Of a stretch of DNA of 64,000 bases, positions 32,535 through 41,246 are shown in pieces (positions within the stretch are counted from its first letter, which is position 1; every line of letters starts with the position of its first letter). The translations under genes were made by a program, and so were the position numbers. The stretch lies in contig JBBRYX010000022.1 of the NCBI GenBank assembly GCA_038237225.1, forward strand, positions 24,236-88,235, written 5' to 3'. The DNA is from DASVUC01 sp038237225 (GTDB taxonomy: Bacteria; Planctomycetota; Phycisphaerae; Tepidisphaerales; Tepidisphaeraceae). The notes beneath the pieces are model-generated. The model was given only the letters and a program-made list of their open reading frames with translations. It made no database searches and was not told where the DNA came from.

Positions 32535-32666
32535 TCAGGTGAAGAAGCGGAAGAAGAGGAAGAGGAAGGCGGCGATGTAGATTGTCCAGACGGCGAGGCC
32601 GAGGGCCCAGATCAGGAGGAGGATTGCCCACTGCGCGATGTTGCGGCGGGGTTGTTCTGACCTCAT
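32535..32666 (-). CDS. Small single-helix membrane protein
   Basis: 43 residues: MRSEQPRRNIAQWAILLLIW, then a continuous hydrophobic stretch ending FLFLFFRFFT. A basic start and one membrane helix are visible. It lies between the transporter and the Trm112-like gene. Codon use follows the local C-ending pattern for minus-strand genes, which supports a real gene. No family recognised. Confidence 0.5.
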   Translation of the reverse strand: MRSEQPRRNIAQWAILLLIWALGLAVWTIYIAAFLFLFFRFFT

Positions 32667-32725
32667 GGTGGGGGGAGAACCCCGGTCTTCCGACCGGGCC
32701 ATTGGGGTCGGAAACGGATTGAAGG

Positions 32726-32968
32726 TTAGGGGATTTGTTCCTTGTAGCGCTGCTTGAAGTCGTCGAGTGAATTCACACCTGGGGGGAGCTTGGCTTCTTC
32801 GATGAGCATGACGGGGATGCCGTCGCGGACGGGGTAGCTTAGGCCGCCGACTTCGGCGATGAGGAAATCACCTTCCTGGCGCAGCTTGCTGCGGGTGAGG
32901 GGGCATCGGAGGAGGTCGAGGAGTTCGGGATCGAGCTGGTGATGGGTGGGTTCAGACATTTGACTCAA
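32726..32968 (-). CDS. Trm112-like (YcaR family) small protein
   Basis: 80 residues. LDPELLDLLRCPLTRSKLRQ, then YPVRDGIPVMLIEEA is the YcaR/UPF0434 pattern, a bacterial relative of Trm112, the small zinc protein that activates methyltransferases. Only one Cys (RCPLTR) of a zinc site remains. In other bacteria it sits near lipid A or cell-wall genes; here it follows a gene of unknown function by four bases. Confidence 0.88.
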   Translation of the reverse strand: MSQMSEPTHHQLDPELLDLLRCPLTRSKLRQEGDFLIAEVGGLSYPVRDGIPVMLIEEAKLPPGVNSLDDFKQRYKEQIP

Positions 32969-32972
32969 AAGG

Positions 32973-33875
32973 TTAAAGGAACAGACGCAGGCAGTATAAG
33001 GAATCGGCGAGAAGGATCAACGAAACGGCATCGGGCGAGGGCTGCTGCAACGTTACGGCGTGCAACAATTGATCGGCGAGAAGGCGGGTTTGGGGGTTCC
33101 AGATGAATGGGAAGAGTGCCCAGGGTTGGGAGGTGGCGTGATCGGGTTGGGTTTCGGCCAGGTGATAGTGGGTTGCGCGCTCGACGGAGGAGGCGACGGT
33201 GCGATCTTCGGCTTGGACGGCGAAGCTGCCGAGGGCGTGGAGGGTGCAGAGTTCGTGATACCAGTACGTTTCCGGGGAATCAGATTGGGATGGGATGAGG
33301 AATGCGCCGCTGGGTTGTTGGGCGCGAGCGAGTTGGCCCATGACGCCGGCGGCGAGATCGGTCCAGGGATCTCGGATGAAGAGTTTGCCGGCGACGTGGA
33401 TCGCGAGGGCGGTCCAGGCCGCGGTGCTGGCGACGGCGCCGGCGGCCGCGGGGATCCCGGTTGTTGGGAAATGGGTTTGGCTGAGTCCATCGGCAAGAAC
33501 ATCGCACCAGGCGCGGAGCGCTTGATCCCAACGGCCGAACTCCATTCGGGGCAGGCGCTCGAACTGGAGCTTGTAGGTCAGGAGCCAGGCGTAGAGGAGG
33601 AGGGGGCGGTAGACGGGTCGGTGGTGGCCGAGGCGATCGAGGACGATGACCTCTGGTAAGAGGGCGCTTCCGGCTAGCTCGATCAGTCGGTCCACCCATT
33701 CGCGCGGCAGCTCCTGGTTGAGAAGAATGTGAGGAAACATGAGCGCGCGCTCGATCTGCACGGCGGCACCCGCTTCGGCGCTTGGTGAAAAACCTGATTG
33801 ATCCGCAAGCGGCTGCTCAATCAGCCGAGCATAGTGAAGTGCGGCTGCGAGAATGTGGCTGGAATTGCTGTTCAT
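32973..33875 (-). CDS. Conserved-looking protein of unknown function
   Basis: 300 residues, no signal peptide, mainly alpha-helical by composition. Recurrent aromatic and His-rich segments (PVYRPLLLYAWLLTYKLQFE, YWYHELCTLHALGSFAVQ, ATHYHLAETQ) suggest an alpha/alpha-barrel such as in some glycan-active or cyclase enzymes, but no family can be named. Stops four bases before the Trm112-like gene and lies 26 bases downstream of the kinase, so the three could be one transcript. Confidence 0.65.
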   Translation of the reverse strand: MNSNSSHILAAALHYARLIEQPLADQSGFSPSAEAGAAVQIERALMFPHILLNQELPREWVDRLIELAGSALLPEVIVLDRLGHHRPVYRPLLLYAWLLTYKLQFERLPRMEFGRWDQALRAWCDVLADGLSQTHFPTTGIPAAAGAVASTAAWTALAIHVAGKLFIRDPWTDLAAGVMGQLARAQQPSGAFLIPSQSDSPETYWYHELCTLHALGSFAVQAEDRTVASSVERATHYHLAETQPDHATSQPWALFPFIWNPQTRLLADQLLHAVTLQQPSPDAVSLILLADSLYCLRLFL

Positions 33876-33901
33876 AAGAAGCGCGTGAGTTGCACAGTCC
33901 T

Positions 33902-35629
33902 TTAGGGGTGCAGGGAGGGCGAGGTTGGTATTTCGCGGTTCGGTTGATGGTACTTGAGGGCGATGGCGGCGTGGCAGGCCATGGACTGGATCATGGATTC
34001 GATGTCCTGGGGGAAGGGGATGATTTCTCCGCGGGGTGAGGTGCAGTTGATGAGCTGGAGGACGCCGAGGGTTTGGTTGTCGGCGTCGTTGAGGGGAACG
34101 GCGAGGACGGATTTCGTGATGTAATTGTTTTGCTGATCGCGCTGGGGATTGTGCCGGAAGGGGAGGCGGGTGCTGATCCTGGCGACATCGGGGACGCAGA
34201 CGCGCTTGCCGGTCAGGGCGACATAGCCGGCGATCGAGTGATGCGAGATGGGGAGCGTGGTGCGATCGAAGCGGGTTTGGAATTCGGTGGGGCCAAGTCG
34301 GTGGAGAAGGGAGTCGTTTTGGGCGATGACGAATTCGAGATGCTGATCGGTTTTGATAAAGAGCGATCCGGCGTCGGCGTGGCTGAGGGCGCGCGCTTCG
34401 CGGAGGATCACGTCCCAGAGATCGTGCAGGTTTTTTTGCCGGCTCAGGGCTTCGTTGATTCTGAGGAGGCTTTGGGTGCGGTTGCGTTCGATCACGGCGA
34501 TGTCGCGCTGGCGGCGGATCTCGAAGAGGGCGAGCAGAATGACCGCGAGGACGAGGGCCATTCCGGCGGTTGCCATGACGATTGGGAATGTGACGAGGGC
34601 GGCGACAACGATGCCGGCGACGGCGATGGCGGCGGTGGCGAGGGGAAGCAGGTGCTTCTTCAGGCGTTTGCGAAGGAAGTAGATCGTGGTGTGCTTTTGG
34701 GCGATGAGGGGATCACCCGAGAGATAGTTGTGAATGTCGGCGGCGAATTCACCGACGGATGCGTAGCGATCCTGGGGCTGGCGATTCAGTGCCTTCAGCA
34801 GCAGCGCTTCGAGATCGGAATCGATGGTGGCGTCGACGGATCTTGGGCGTAACACGTCCTGATCCTGGATGCGGAACATGATGGCGTGATGGGGACCGGT
34901 CATGTCGTGGGGCCACTTGGCGAGGAGGAGGCGGTAGAGCATGACGCCGAGGCTGTAGATATCGGATCGGGTGTCGATCTTATCGAGGTTTCCGGCGGCC
35001 TGCTCGGGGGACATGTATGCGGGAGTTCCGGCGACTTCGCCATCGAGGGTGATGGCGAGGGTGCGGTCGTCTGATTTCAGAGCGCGGGCGAGGCCGAAAT
35101 CCAGCAGGTGGGGCTGACCGTCGGGGCTTACCAGGACGTTGGAGAACTTCAAGTCGCGATGAATGATGCCGTGCTGGTGGGCGTGCTGGACGGCGAGTGC
35201 GACGAGCCGAATGAGGGCGAGAGAATCGCGTCGAGAGAACTGATGGGATTGCACGTATTCATCCAGCGGCTCTCCGTGGATCAGTTCCATGGCGTAGTAG
35301 TAGACGCCGTGATGGACTCCGCTGTCGTAGATGCGGGCGATGTTGGGATGTTCGAGGCGTGCGGTGAGATGGACTTCGCGATCGAAGCGCGAGCGGAAGG
35401 ATTCGGAACCGACGCCGGCCAAGAGCTTGAGGGCGACCCTGCGGCGGGTGGAGAGCTGGGTGGCGGACCAGACGGTGGCCATTCCGCCTTCGCCGAGTTT
35501 GTCTTCGACTTCGTAGCCGTCGATGCGGGGTTTGAAACGGGCGGCGGCGGCGGTGAGACTGGCGGCTGGGCCTGTGGGGGGGAGGATTCCGGCGAGGTTG
35601 GTGAGGATGGTTGGATCGTCGGGGGTCAT
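33902..35629 (-). CDS. Membrane Ser/Thr kinase with C-terminal GAF domain
   Basis: 575 residues. Kinase domain about 38-300: LGEGGMATVWSA, VALKLLAG, IIHRDLKFSNVLV, LLDFGLARAL, GTPAYMSPEQAAG. Next come two hydrophobic helices at about 330-370, then a coiled stretch and a GAF domain (about 400-560; ILREARALSHADAGSLFIKT, then ITKSVLAVPLNDADNQTLGV). The protein is therefore anchored in the membrane with both domains inside, and the GAF part may sense a small ligand. Its neighbour upstream is an ECF-like sigma factor, a pairing frequent in planctomycetes that suggests the kinase acts on the sigma factor or its output. Confidence 0.92.
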   Translation of the reverse strand: MTPDDPTILTNLAGILPPTGPAASLTAAAARFKPRIDGYEVEDKLGEGGMATVWSATQLSTRRRVALKLLAGVGSESFRSRFDREVHLTARLEHPNIARIYDSGVHHGVYYYAMELIHGEPLDEYVQSHQFSRRDSLALIRLVALAVQHAHQHGIIHRDLKFSNVLVSPDGQPHLLDFGLARALKSDDRTLAITLDGEVAGTPAYMSPEQAAGNLDKIDTRSDIYSLGVMLYRLLLAKWPHDMTGPHHAIMFRIQDQDVLRPRSVDATIDSDLEALLLKALNRQPQDRYASVGEFAADIHNYLSGDPLIAQKHTTIYFLRKRLKKHLLPLATAAIAVAGIVVAALVTFPIVMATAGMALVLAVILLALFEIRRQRDIAVIERNRTQSLLRINEALSRQKNLHDLWDVILREARALSHADAGSLFIKTDQHLEFVIAQNDSLLHRLGPTEFQTRFDRTTLPISHHSIAGYVALTGKRVCVPDVARISTRLPFRHNPQRDQQNNYITKSVLAVPLNDADNQTLGVLQLINCTSPRGEIIPFPQDIESMIQSMACHAAIALKYHQPNREIPTSPSLHP

Positions 35630-35686
35630 TCGATTTGCGCATCCAGTTCGACGTTCGAAGTTCGACGTTCGGGGTTCCGAATGAAA

Positions 35687-36427
35687 TCAATGCGGCGCGT
35701 TGGCCGGAATCTGCGGGATCCTTTTCTTCATCGCGGTCTCGCACACTTTGTGCATGTTTAGCGCCTTCAGCTCCGCGAGGAGGTCTTCGTTGCTGGGCCC
35801 ATCGAGGGAGCGGGCTACTTCGTTCAGGAGGAGTTCTGCGAAACGTTCTCGGGCGCGGTGGAGGATGACTCGGATGTTGGCGGATGTCATGGTCTTGGCC
35901 ATTTTTGGGGTCAGCTCATCGGCCATCTGCTGGGACTCTACGGAGGGATTTTGTACGTGGAAGAGAAGGACGGTGTGGTAGCTGGGTTGGGTTTTCTCTA
36001 AGGCGGCCCAGGCGTGGTTCATGAGCTCTGCACGCCAACTGTCGATGAAATGATCGTCATCGGCGGATTGTGGAGTGGGTGCGGCGGTGTTGTCGGGGAG
36101 GGCTGTGGTGCGTTTTCGGGAGCGGTGATGATCGTTGACGAGATTCACCAGGACGGTTCGCACATAATCGCGGAAGCGGCCTTTTTTGGCATCGGTTTTT
36201 TTGAAGTCGCCCCGGAGGAAACGGAGGGCGAATTCCTGGAACAACTCATCGGCGGCTTCTTCATCGCGGAGTGCGCCAAGGAGATAGCGATGGATGGAGG
36301 TGCAGTAGCGCTCCATCAGAACGCGCTGAGCTTCATCACAGGCGCTGGCGGCGGGGTCGTTAGCCTGATGGACCATGGTCCAGAGGGTGTTAATTCGGCT
36401 GAGACGTTGGGGATCCTCGTGGGTCAT
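35687..36427 (-). CDS. ECF-type sigma factor
   Basis: 246 residues, somewhat longer than classical ECF factors. Region 2 is seen at about 55-105 (LLGALRDEEAADELFQEFAL, then GRFRDYVRTVLVNLVNDHHR) and a region 4 at about 150-205 (QQMADELTPKMAKTMTSANI, then RVILHRARERFAELL). A C-terminal extension of about 40 residues follows. No anti-sigma gene is next to it; the kinase downstream on the same strand is the likely regulator. A pair of family D repeats lies upstream. Confidence 0.85.
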   Translation of the reverse strand: MTHEDPQRLSRINTLWTMVHQANDPAASACDEAQRVLMERYCTSIHRYLLGALRDEEAADELFQEFALRFLRGDFKKTDAKKGRFRDYVRTVLVNLVNDHHRSRKRTTALPDNTAAPTPQSADDDHFIDSWRAELMNHAWAALEKTQPSYHTVLLFHVQNPSVESQQMADELTPKMAKTMTSANIRVILHRARERFAELLLNEVARSLDGPSNEDLLAELKALNMHKVCETAMKKRIPQIPANAPH

Positions 36428-36495
36428 CGCTTTATCCAGCGGAAGTGAGGCGGGTCATCATATCTCTTGCCGGGACGAATCGTAAGTGGGTTTCG

Positions 36496-36595
36496 TAGAG
36501 GCGCGGCTGCGTCGCGGTCACGGCGCAGACCGGGATTGGGCACCCGTTCTCCATCGTGTGCACCGCGACGCAGGCGTCGCCGCTACAAAAAACCC
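36496..36595. repeat. Family D inverted pair
   Basis: GTAGAGGCGCGGCTGCGTCG at the left and CACCGCGACGCAGGCGTCGC with CGCTAC at the right, forming a hairpin between the sigma factor and the next divergent gene. Confidence 0.8.
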
Positions 36596-36616
36596 GAAGT
36601 TGAGTAGGATGTTCGG

Positions 36617-38134
36617 ATGCGCGGAATTATCGAATTGGCTTGTGTGATCATTCTGGGCCTGATGCCGGCCGTACGCGGCGCTGCGAGCGATTACTATGCC
36701 ATTGAGATTGTTGATGAGCAGAGCGGGCGAGGTGTGCCGCTGGTTGAGTTGAAGACGACGAACAATATTCGTTATTACACGGACTCTAATGGGCTGGTCG
36801 CTTTTGAGGAGCCGGGACTGATGGGGCGGAAGGTGTTCTTTACGATCATTTCTCACGGGTATGAGTTTGCGAAAGACGGGTTTGGAATTTCGGGGGTTGC
36901 GCTGGATGTGAAAGCCGGCGGGAGTGCGAAGCTGAAGATCAAGCGCATCAACATCGCTGAGCGGATTTATCGCCTTACCGGTCAAGGGATTTATCGGGAC
37001 ACGGTTCGGCTGGGACGGAACGCGCCGCTTGAAGAGCCGCTGCTGAATGCGGAAGTGCTGGGGCAGGATTCGGTTTATGCGGAGGTTTATCGCGGGCAGA
37101 TTCATTGGTTCTGGGGCGATACGAGCAGGGCGGCGTATCCGCTGGGGCTTTTTAATACTTCGGGGGCGGTGTCGGATCTTCCGGAGAAGGGCGGGTTGAA
37201 GCCGGGCGTTGGGGTGAACCTGAAATACTTCGCGGCGAAGGGATTTTCACGACCGATGGCGCCGATGGCGGAGAAGGGGCCGGTTTGGATTGAGGGGGTC
37301 GTGGTTCTGAACGATGACGCGGGGAAGGAGCGGATGCTGTGTCATTTTTCGCGGATGAAAGATCTGGGGACGCGGCTGGAGCGCGGGCTGATGGTGTACA
37401 ACGATGCGAAGAATATTTTTGAGAAGTCGTTGCCGGTGCCGCTGGATGCGGTGCTGGCGCCGACGGGACATGCGACGCGGGTGAAGGTGGAGGGGCAGGA
37501 GTATTTTTATTTTTCGGCGCCGTATCCGGCGGTTCGCGTGAAGGCGGATTGGAAGAGCGTTCGGGATCTGGGGGAGTACGAAGCGTATACGTGCCTGGCG
37601 CAGGGAACGCGATATGAAAAAGGGGATGCGAAGCTTGATCGTGCGGATGGGGACAAACTGAATTGGGGTTGGAAGAAGAATACTCAGCCGGTGCAGGCTG
37701 GGGAGATTGAGGAACTTGTCAGTGGTGGAAAGATGAAGCGGGAGGAAAGTCCGTTTCGATTGGTGGACATGGACACGAAGAAGCCCGTGCGATTGCACGG
37801 GAGTTCGGTGTATTGGAACGAGTATCGGAAGAAGTATGTGATGATTGCCTTGCAGATGATGGGGACTTCGATGCTTGGCGAAGTCTATCTTGCCGAGTCG
37901 GAGACGATTGAAGGGCCGTGGACGAGCGCGAAGAAGATCGTGACGCACAACAAGATGGATTTTTACAATCCGACGCAGCACCCGTTCTTTGATGAAGAGG
38001 GGGGTAAGATCATTTACTTTGAAGGGACCTACACGAACACGTTTTCCGGGAATCCGACGCCGACGCCGTGGTATGAGTACAACCAGGTGATGTATCGGTT
38101 GGACTTGTCGGATTCGCGGTTGAAGTTGGGGTAA
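36617..38134 (+). CDS. Secreted protein with beta-propeller-like fold
   Basis: 505 residues with a signal peptide (ELACVIILGLMPAVRGAASD). An N-terminal beta-sandwich of the carboxypeptidase-regulatory kind (VDEQSGRGVPLVELKTTNNI, YYTDSNGLVAFEEPG) precedes a long part with GQIHWFWGDTSRAAYPLG, HLPCHFSRMKDLG-like strands and a closing YFEGTYTNTFSGNPTPTPWY. The WxWGDT and GTYT segments are like those of DUF4185 and five-bladed glycoside-hydrolase relatives. It is probably a polysaccharide-active or glycan-binding exported protein; the exact activity is not known. A second secreted propeller-like protein is encoded convergently 366 bases away. Confidence 0.75.
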   Translation: MRGIIELACVIILGLMPAVRGAASDYYAIEIVDEQSGRGVPLVELKTTNNIRYYTDSNGLVAFEEPGLMGRKVFFTIISHGYEFAKDGFGISGVALDVKAGGSAKLKIKRINIAERIYRLTGQGIYRDTVRLGRNAPLEEPLLNAEVLGQDSVYAEVYRGQIHWFWGDTSRAAYPLGLFNTSGAVSDLPEKGGLKPGVGVNLKYFAAKGFSRPMAPMAEKGPVWIEGVVVLNDDAGKERMLCHFSRMKDLGTRLERGLMVYNDAKNIFEKSLPVPLDAVLAPTGHATRVKVEGQEYFYFSAPYPAVRVKADWKSVRDLGEYEAYTCLAQGTRYEKGDAKLDRADGDKLNWGWKKNTQPVQAGEIEELVSGGKMKREESPFRLVDMDTKKPVRLHGSSVYWNEYRKKYVMIALQMMGTSMLGEVYLAESETIEGPWTSAKKIVTHNKMDFYNPTQHPFFDEEGGKIIYFEGTYTNTFSGNPTPTPWYEYNQVMYRLDLSDSRLKLG

Positions 38135-38205
38135 ACGCGAGACGCGGGCGTCAGGTGACAGACCGCGGTATCATCTGCGTTCGCATGAATGGGTGGTGGT
38201 GCCGC

Positions 38206-38484
38206 ATGATTAATGGAACTCGCATTGGCGTGGTATGGGTCGCGATTTGGCTGGGTGGGTTGGGTGCGGCGGCACGGGCGGACGATGCAGGGATTGAGGA
38301 ACGTTATAGGGCGGCGGGGCCGGTGGAGCGGCAGAAGATTGTTGACGACAATAGCCATGCACTGGGGTGGCGGGTGGTGGGGGAGTTGGGTCTGGCTGAA
38401 GCGGATCGTGGAGAGCAGGGGGCGGCGACAGCGACCCCAATCCTTTCCCGGAGCAGGCGGGCGAAGGGGGCAAGAGGTCCTTGA
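38206..38484 (+). CDS. Short secreted-type protein, possibly truncated
   Basis: 92 residues from the ATG at 38206. The start is a plausible signal peptide (GVVWVAIWLGGLGAAARADD), followed by a helical part (IEERYRAAGPVERQKIVDDN). The last 20 residues are encoded by GC-rich repeat-like DNA. This may be what is left of a longer exported protein. Upstream ATGs at 38155 and 38185 are less likely. Confidence 0.4.
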   Translation: MINGTRIGVVWVAIWLGGLGAAARADDAGIEERYRAAGPVERQKIVDDNSHALGWRVVGELGLAEADRGEQGAATATPILSRSRRAKGARGP

Positions 38485-38499
38485 TCGTGTCCCGTCATT

Positions 38500-40221
38500 T
38501 TAGCGAACGACGAGATTCTTCAAGCGATACGTGGAAGGCGCACCGGGTCGATCCGGCTCGGCGGCGGAGGATTGTCGCTCGCCGGTCCGGAACGAGATCG
38601 CGTGGAATCGTTCGATCGAGTTGGGGATGGGGACGTCGCGGAGGTGTGATCCGTTGATGGAGACGGCGATGGATTTCTGGCTTGTGTCGGCGGCGAGGTC
38701 CAGTTTTGTCCAGCGGTTCAGGGGTTCGCTGGGTGAGGAGAAACAGAGAATTGATGCGCCGTTGTCGCCGCGGAGCTCGAATTGAAGAGGCTTGGAAGTC
38801 GTTGCATTGACCTGGTATTCGACGGAGATCTGTACGTGCCGCGAGGCAGGAAACATTCTGGTGGCGCGGGCGTAGTCGGATGGGTCTTGATCTTTGATGT
38901 GGAGTGACGGGGTGCCGTCGGGTTCTATCTCGGCGGTGATTGGCGCCCATGCGGGGCAGTAGAGATTCCAGTCATCCGAGAAGGGAGCGGAGGCTGTGGC
39001 GGGAGATCGCGTGGTTAGAGGAATCCGGCTGACCCAGATATCTTCCTTGCTCATGCTGTAGGAGACCCAGGTTGCGCGGGAGCAATCGGGGAAGGAGTTG
39101 TCGGTGGACCATTCGGAGATGCCGCGGACGTATTGGGGGCCGATGGCTTTGTAGAGCCCGGGGTAGCGGATGGGGGGAAGCTCGCCGTGGATGATGCGCA
39201 TGTTGGCGAAGGTGATTCCGTCGTCGCCGGTGACGATGGCGAGGGGATAGCGTTCGGCGAGATCGGGGTTGTAGAGGAGGGCGTAGCGATCGTCCGCGGT
39301 GCGCTGGCCCCAGACCTTGGCCATGCCGGCGACGAGGGTGGGCGGGCGCACGGGCGAGGTCCAGGTTTGGCCTTCATCGCGTGAGAGAAGGACCCAGCCC
39401 CACTTCATGACGGCAACGAGGGCGCCGTCCTTTCGGTGGTAAAAGCACATGGCCTTACCGAAGCGTTTTGGGAAATACGGGCGCGACGGTTCATCGGCGG
39501 GCCAGGTGTTGATGTCGTGCCACTTCATGCGTGCGTCGCCGAGGAGGTTGCCGTAGTCCTGCTGCTCGAGGAAGGGCTTGTTGTGCAGCAACTGGTCACA
39601 AGCATCGACGAAGCCGGGATCTTTGGCGGAGGAAAAGATCGGCGGCAGCCTGGGGTGGGGATCGCTTGGCGCGCGGAGCATGTAAAACTCTCCGAGCGAA
39701 TGATCGGCGCGGATTTCGCGCACGACCAGAGCGCCTTTTTTGTACTCGCTTAGCGTGTCGTTCGAGGTGCGGAGTCCGGCGATGGTCAGCATTCGACCGT
39801 TCTTCGCGAGGTAGAAGTACATCCGTGCCGCAGTTGACGCGCCTTGGGGAAAGAGTTCGGCGGGTTTGGACCAGTTCAGGCCGTCTTCTGAAGTTGCATA
39901 AAGCTCGTGCGAGGGCCAGATGTCTTCGTCTTTTTCGCAACTGTTCCAGGCGACGTAGAGGCGTTTTTTCCAGCAGGCCATGTCGACGTGATGGTTGTAG
40001 GTCCAGCCGCGGCCGTCGGTTTGTTCTGGTGCTGCATGGGAGGCGCGAAAGATCTGGATGTTGGCGACGCCGGGGTAGGGGAGCAGACCGGCGTATGGGA
40101 GCTTGAGGTTGATCTGCTTTTGCTCAGGGCCGGTGATGATGATGGGATCGGCGGCGCGAGCGAGAGTTACCGGCACAGAGGTGAGGAGGAGAAGGAGAAG
40201 CTTCGAGGGGAGTCGTGCCAT
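38500..40221 (-). CDS. Secreted sialidase-fold (BNR repeat) protein
   Basis: 573 residues with a signal peptide (PSKLLLLLLTSVPVTLARAA). The body, about 60-410, is a six-bladed propeller of the sialidase type: LYATSEDGLNWSKPAELF and LLSRDEGQTWTSPVRPP are Asp-box repeats. After about 430 comes a beta-sandwich (SVEYQVNATTSKPLQFELRG) like LamG or other concanavalin-type domains. The classical Arg triad cannot be assigned with certainty. Likely exported and active on, or binding to, complex glycans, which fits a planctomycete that degrades sulfated or fucose-rich polysaccharides. Confidence 0.78.
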   Translation of the reverse strand: MARLPSKLLLLLLTSVPVTLARAADPIIITGPEQKQINLKLPYAGLLPYPGVANIQIFRASHAAPEQTDGRGWTYNHHVDMACWKKRLYVAWNSCEKDEDIWPSHELYATSEDGLNWSKPAELFPQGASTAARMYFYLAKNGRMLTIAGLRTSNDTLSEYKKGALVVREIRADHSLGEFYMLRAPSDPHPRLPPIFSSAKDPGFVDACDQLLHNKPFLEQQDYGNLLGDARMKWHDINTWPADEPSRPYFPKRFGKAMCFYHRKDGALVAVMKWGWVLLSRDEGQTWTSPVRPPTLVAGMAKVWGQRTADDRYALLYNPDLAERYPLAIVTGDDGITFANMRIIHGELPPIRYPGLYKAIGPQYVRGISEWSTDNSFPDCSRATWVSYSMSKEDIWVSRIPLTTRSPATASAPFSDDWNLYCPAWAPITAEIEPDGTPSLHIKDQDPSDYARATRMFPASRHVQISVEYQVNATTSKPLQFELRGDNGASILCFSSPSEPLNRWTKLDLAADTSQKSIAVSINGSHLRDVPIPNSIERFHAISFRTGERQSSAAEPDRPGAPSTYRLKNLVVR

Positions 40222-40253
40222 GGTTTCTATATTGCGGTAGGACGGGAGGGTTT

Positions 40254-40277
40254 ACACGGGCAGGATGCCCGTGCTAC
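40254..40277. repeat. Family A half element
   Basis: ACACGGGCAGGATGCCCGTG with CTAC, between the sialidase-like and HAD genes. Confidence 0.75.
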
Positions 40278-40298
40278 GGGGAGGCCGTGGCGGGGAAG

Positions 40299-41123
40299 CT
40301 AGGGGCACAGGCCGTATTTTTGCAATGCGGCGTGGACGCCGTGGTCGTTGTTGCTGGGGGCGATCCAGTCGGCGACGTCTTTGACGAGCGGGTGGGCGTT
40401 GTCCATGGCGACGGAGACGGCGGCGGATTGGAGCATACCGACGTCGTTGGGCGCGTCGCCGATGGCCATGACCTGGTTCATGGTGATGCCATAATGCTGG
40501 GCGACGAGGTTGAGGCTCGTGGCTTTGCTGACGCGCTTATCCATGATCTGCAAGAGGTCGCGGTCGGTCTTGACGATGGAGACGCGATCGTCGAATTGTT
40601 CCTGAAGCAGGGCCTCGAGGCGGAGGATGATGCGGGGTTCGCCGAGGAGCATAAGTTTGGTGATGGGGTGGGCGCAGATGGCTTCGACGGGGCCGATGAA
40701 GTCGGGCTTGAAGAGACGGCCGGTCTCGGTGGTGTAGGCGTGGTCGTCGCGATCGGTGTACCACTTGTCGAGGATTTCGCAGGTGAGGATGACTTCCTCG
40801 AACATGTCGCGGGCGGTGTCGATAATTTCGCGGGAGAGCGGGCCGGGGAGCGGGCGATGGAAGAGGGGTTTTTGGTTGGGCTCGTCCCAGATCAGCGCGC
40901 CGTTGTAGTTGATCTGGAGGGTGTCGAGCTTCAGATCGTGGTAGATATGGCGGACGGATCGCGGGGGGCGGGCGGATGCGATGATGAGCTTGACGTTTCG
41001 ATTGGGAAGGCAGGCGAGGGCGCCGGCGGTTTGCTCGGTGACTTTTTTCGAATCGTTGAGCAGTGTGCCGTCGAGATCGACGGCGACGAGGCGGATGTCG
41101 GATTTTGGGATGGGGACAGTCAT
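40299..41123 (-). CDS. Cof-type HAD phosphatase
   Basis: 274 residues, HAD superfamily subclass IIB. Motif I is LVAVDLDGTLLNDSKKV with the nucleophile Asp; motif II is LIIASARPPRSV; motif III and IV are the Lys near 205 and AIGDAPNDVGMLQSA. The Cof cap domain lies between. Such enzymes dephosphorylate sugar phosphates or cofactors; the substrate cannot be deduced. Flanked on both sides by family A repeats. Confidence 0.9.
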   Translation of the reverse strand: MTVPIPKSDIRLVAVDLDGTLLNDSKKVTEQTAGALACLPNRNVKLIIASARPPRSVRHIYHDLKLDTLQINYNGALIWDEPNQKPLFHRPLPGPLSREIIDTARDMFEEVILTCEILDKWYTDRDDHAYTTETGRLFKPDFIGPVEAICAHPITKLMLLGEPRIILRLEALLQEQFDDRVSIVKTDRDLLQIMDKRVSKATSLNLVAQHYGITMNQVMAIGDAPNDVGMLQSAAVSVAMDNAHPLVKDVADWIAPSNNDHGVHAALQKYGLCP

Positions 41124-41161
41124 GACAGCGAGTGAGCCTCAGAGGCGTTTCGTTTTTTTCT

Positions 41162-41220
41162 GTAGCGCGGGCGTCTTGCCCATGCTTGTATCGTCAACAC
41201 GGGCAAGACGCCCGTGCTGC
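41162..41220. repeat. Family A double palindrome between HAD gene and addA
   Basis: GTAGCGCGGGCGTCTTGCCC, a link with GTATCGTCA, and an inverted copy ending GACGCCCGTGCTGC. Confidence 0.85.
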
Positions 41221-41246
41221 AGGTAAACTTTCACAGACTTTTTCCA

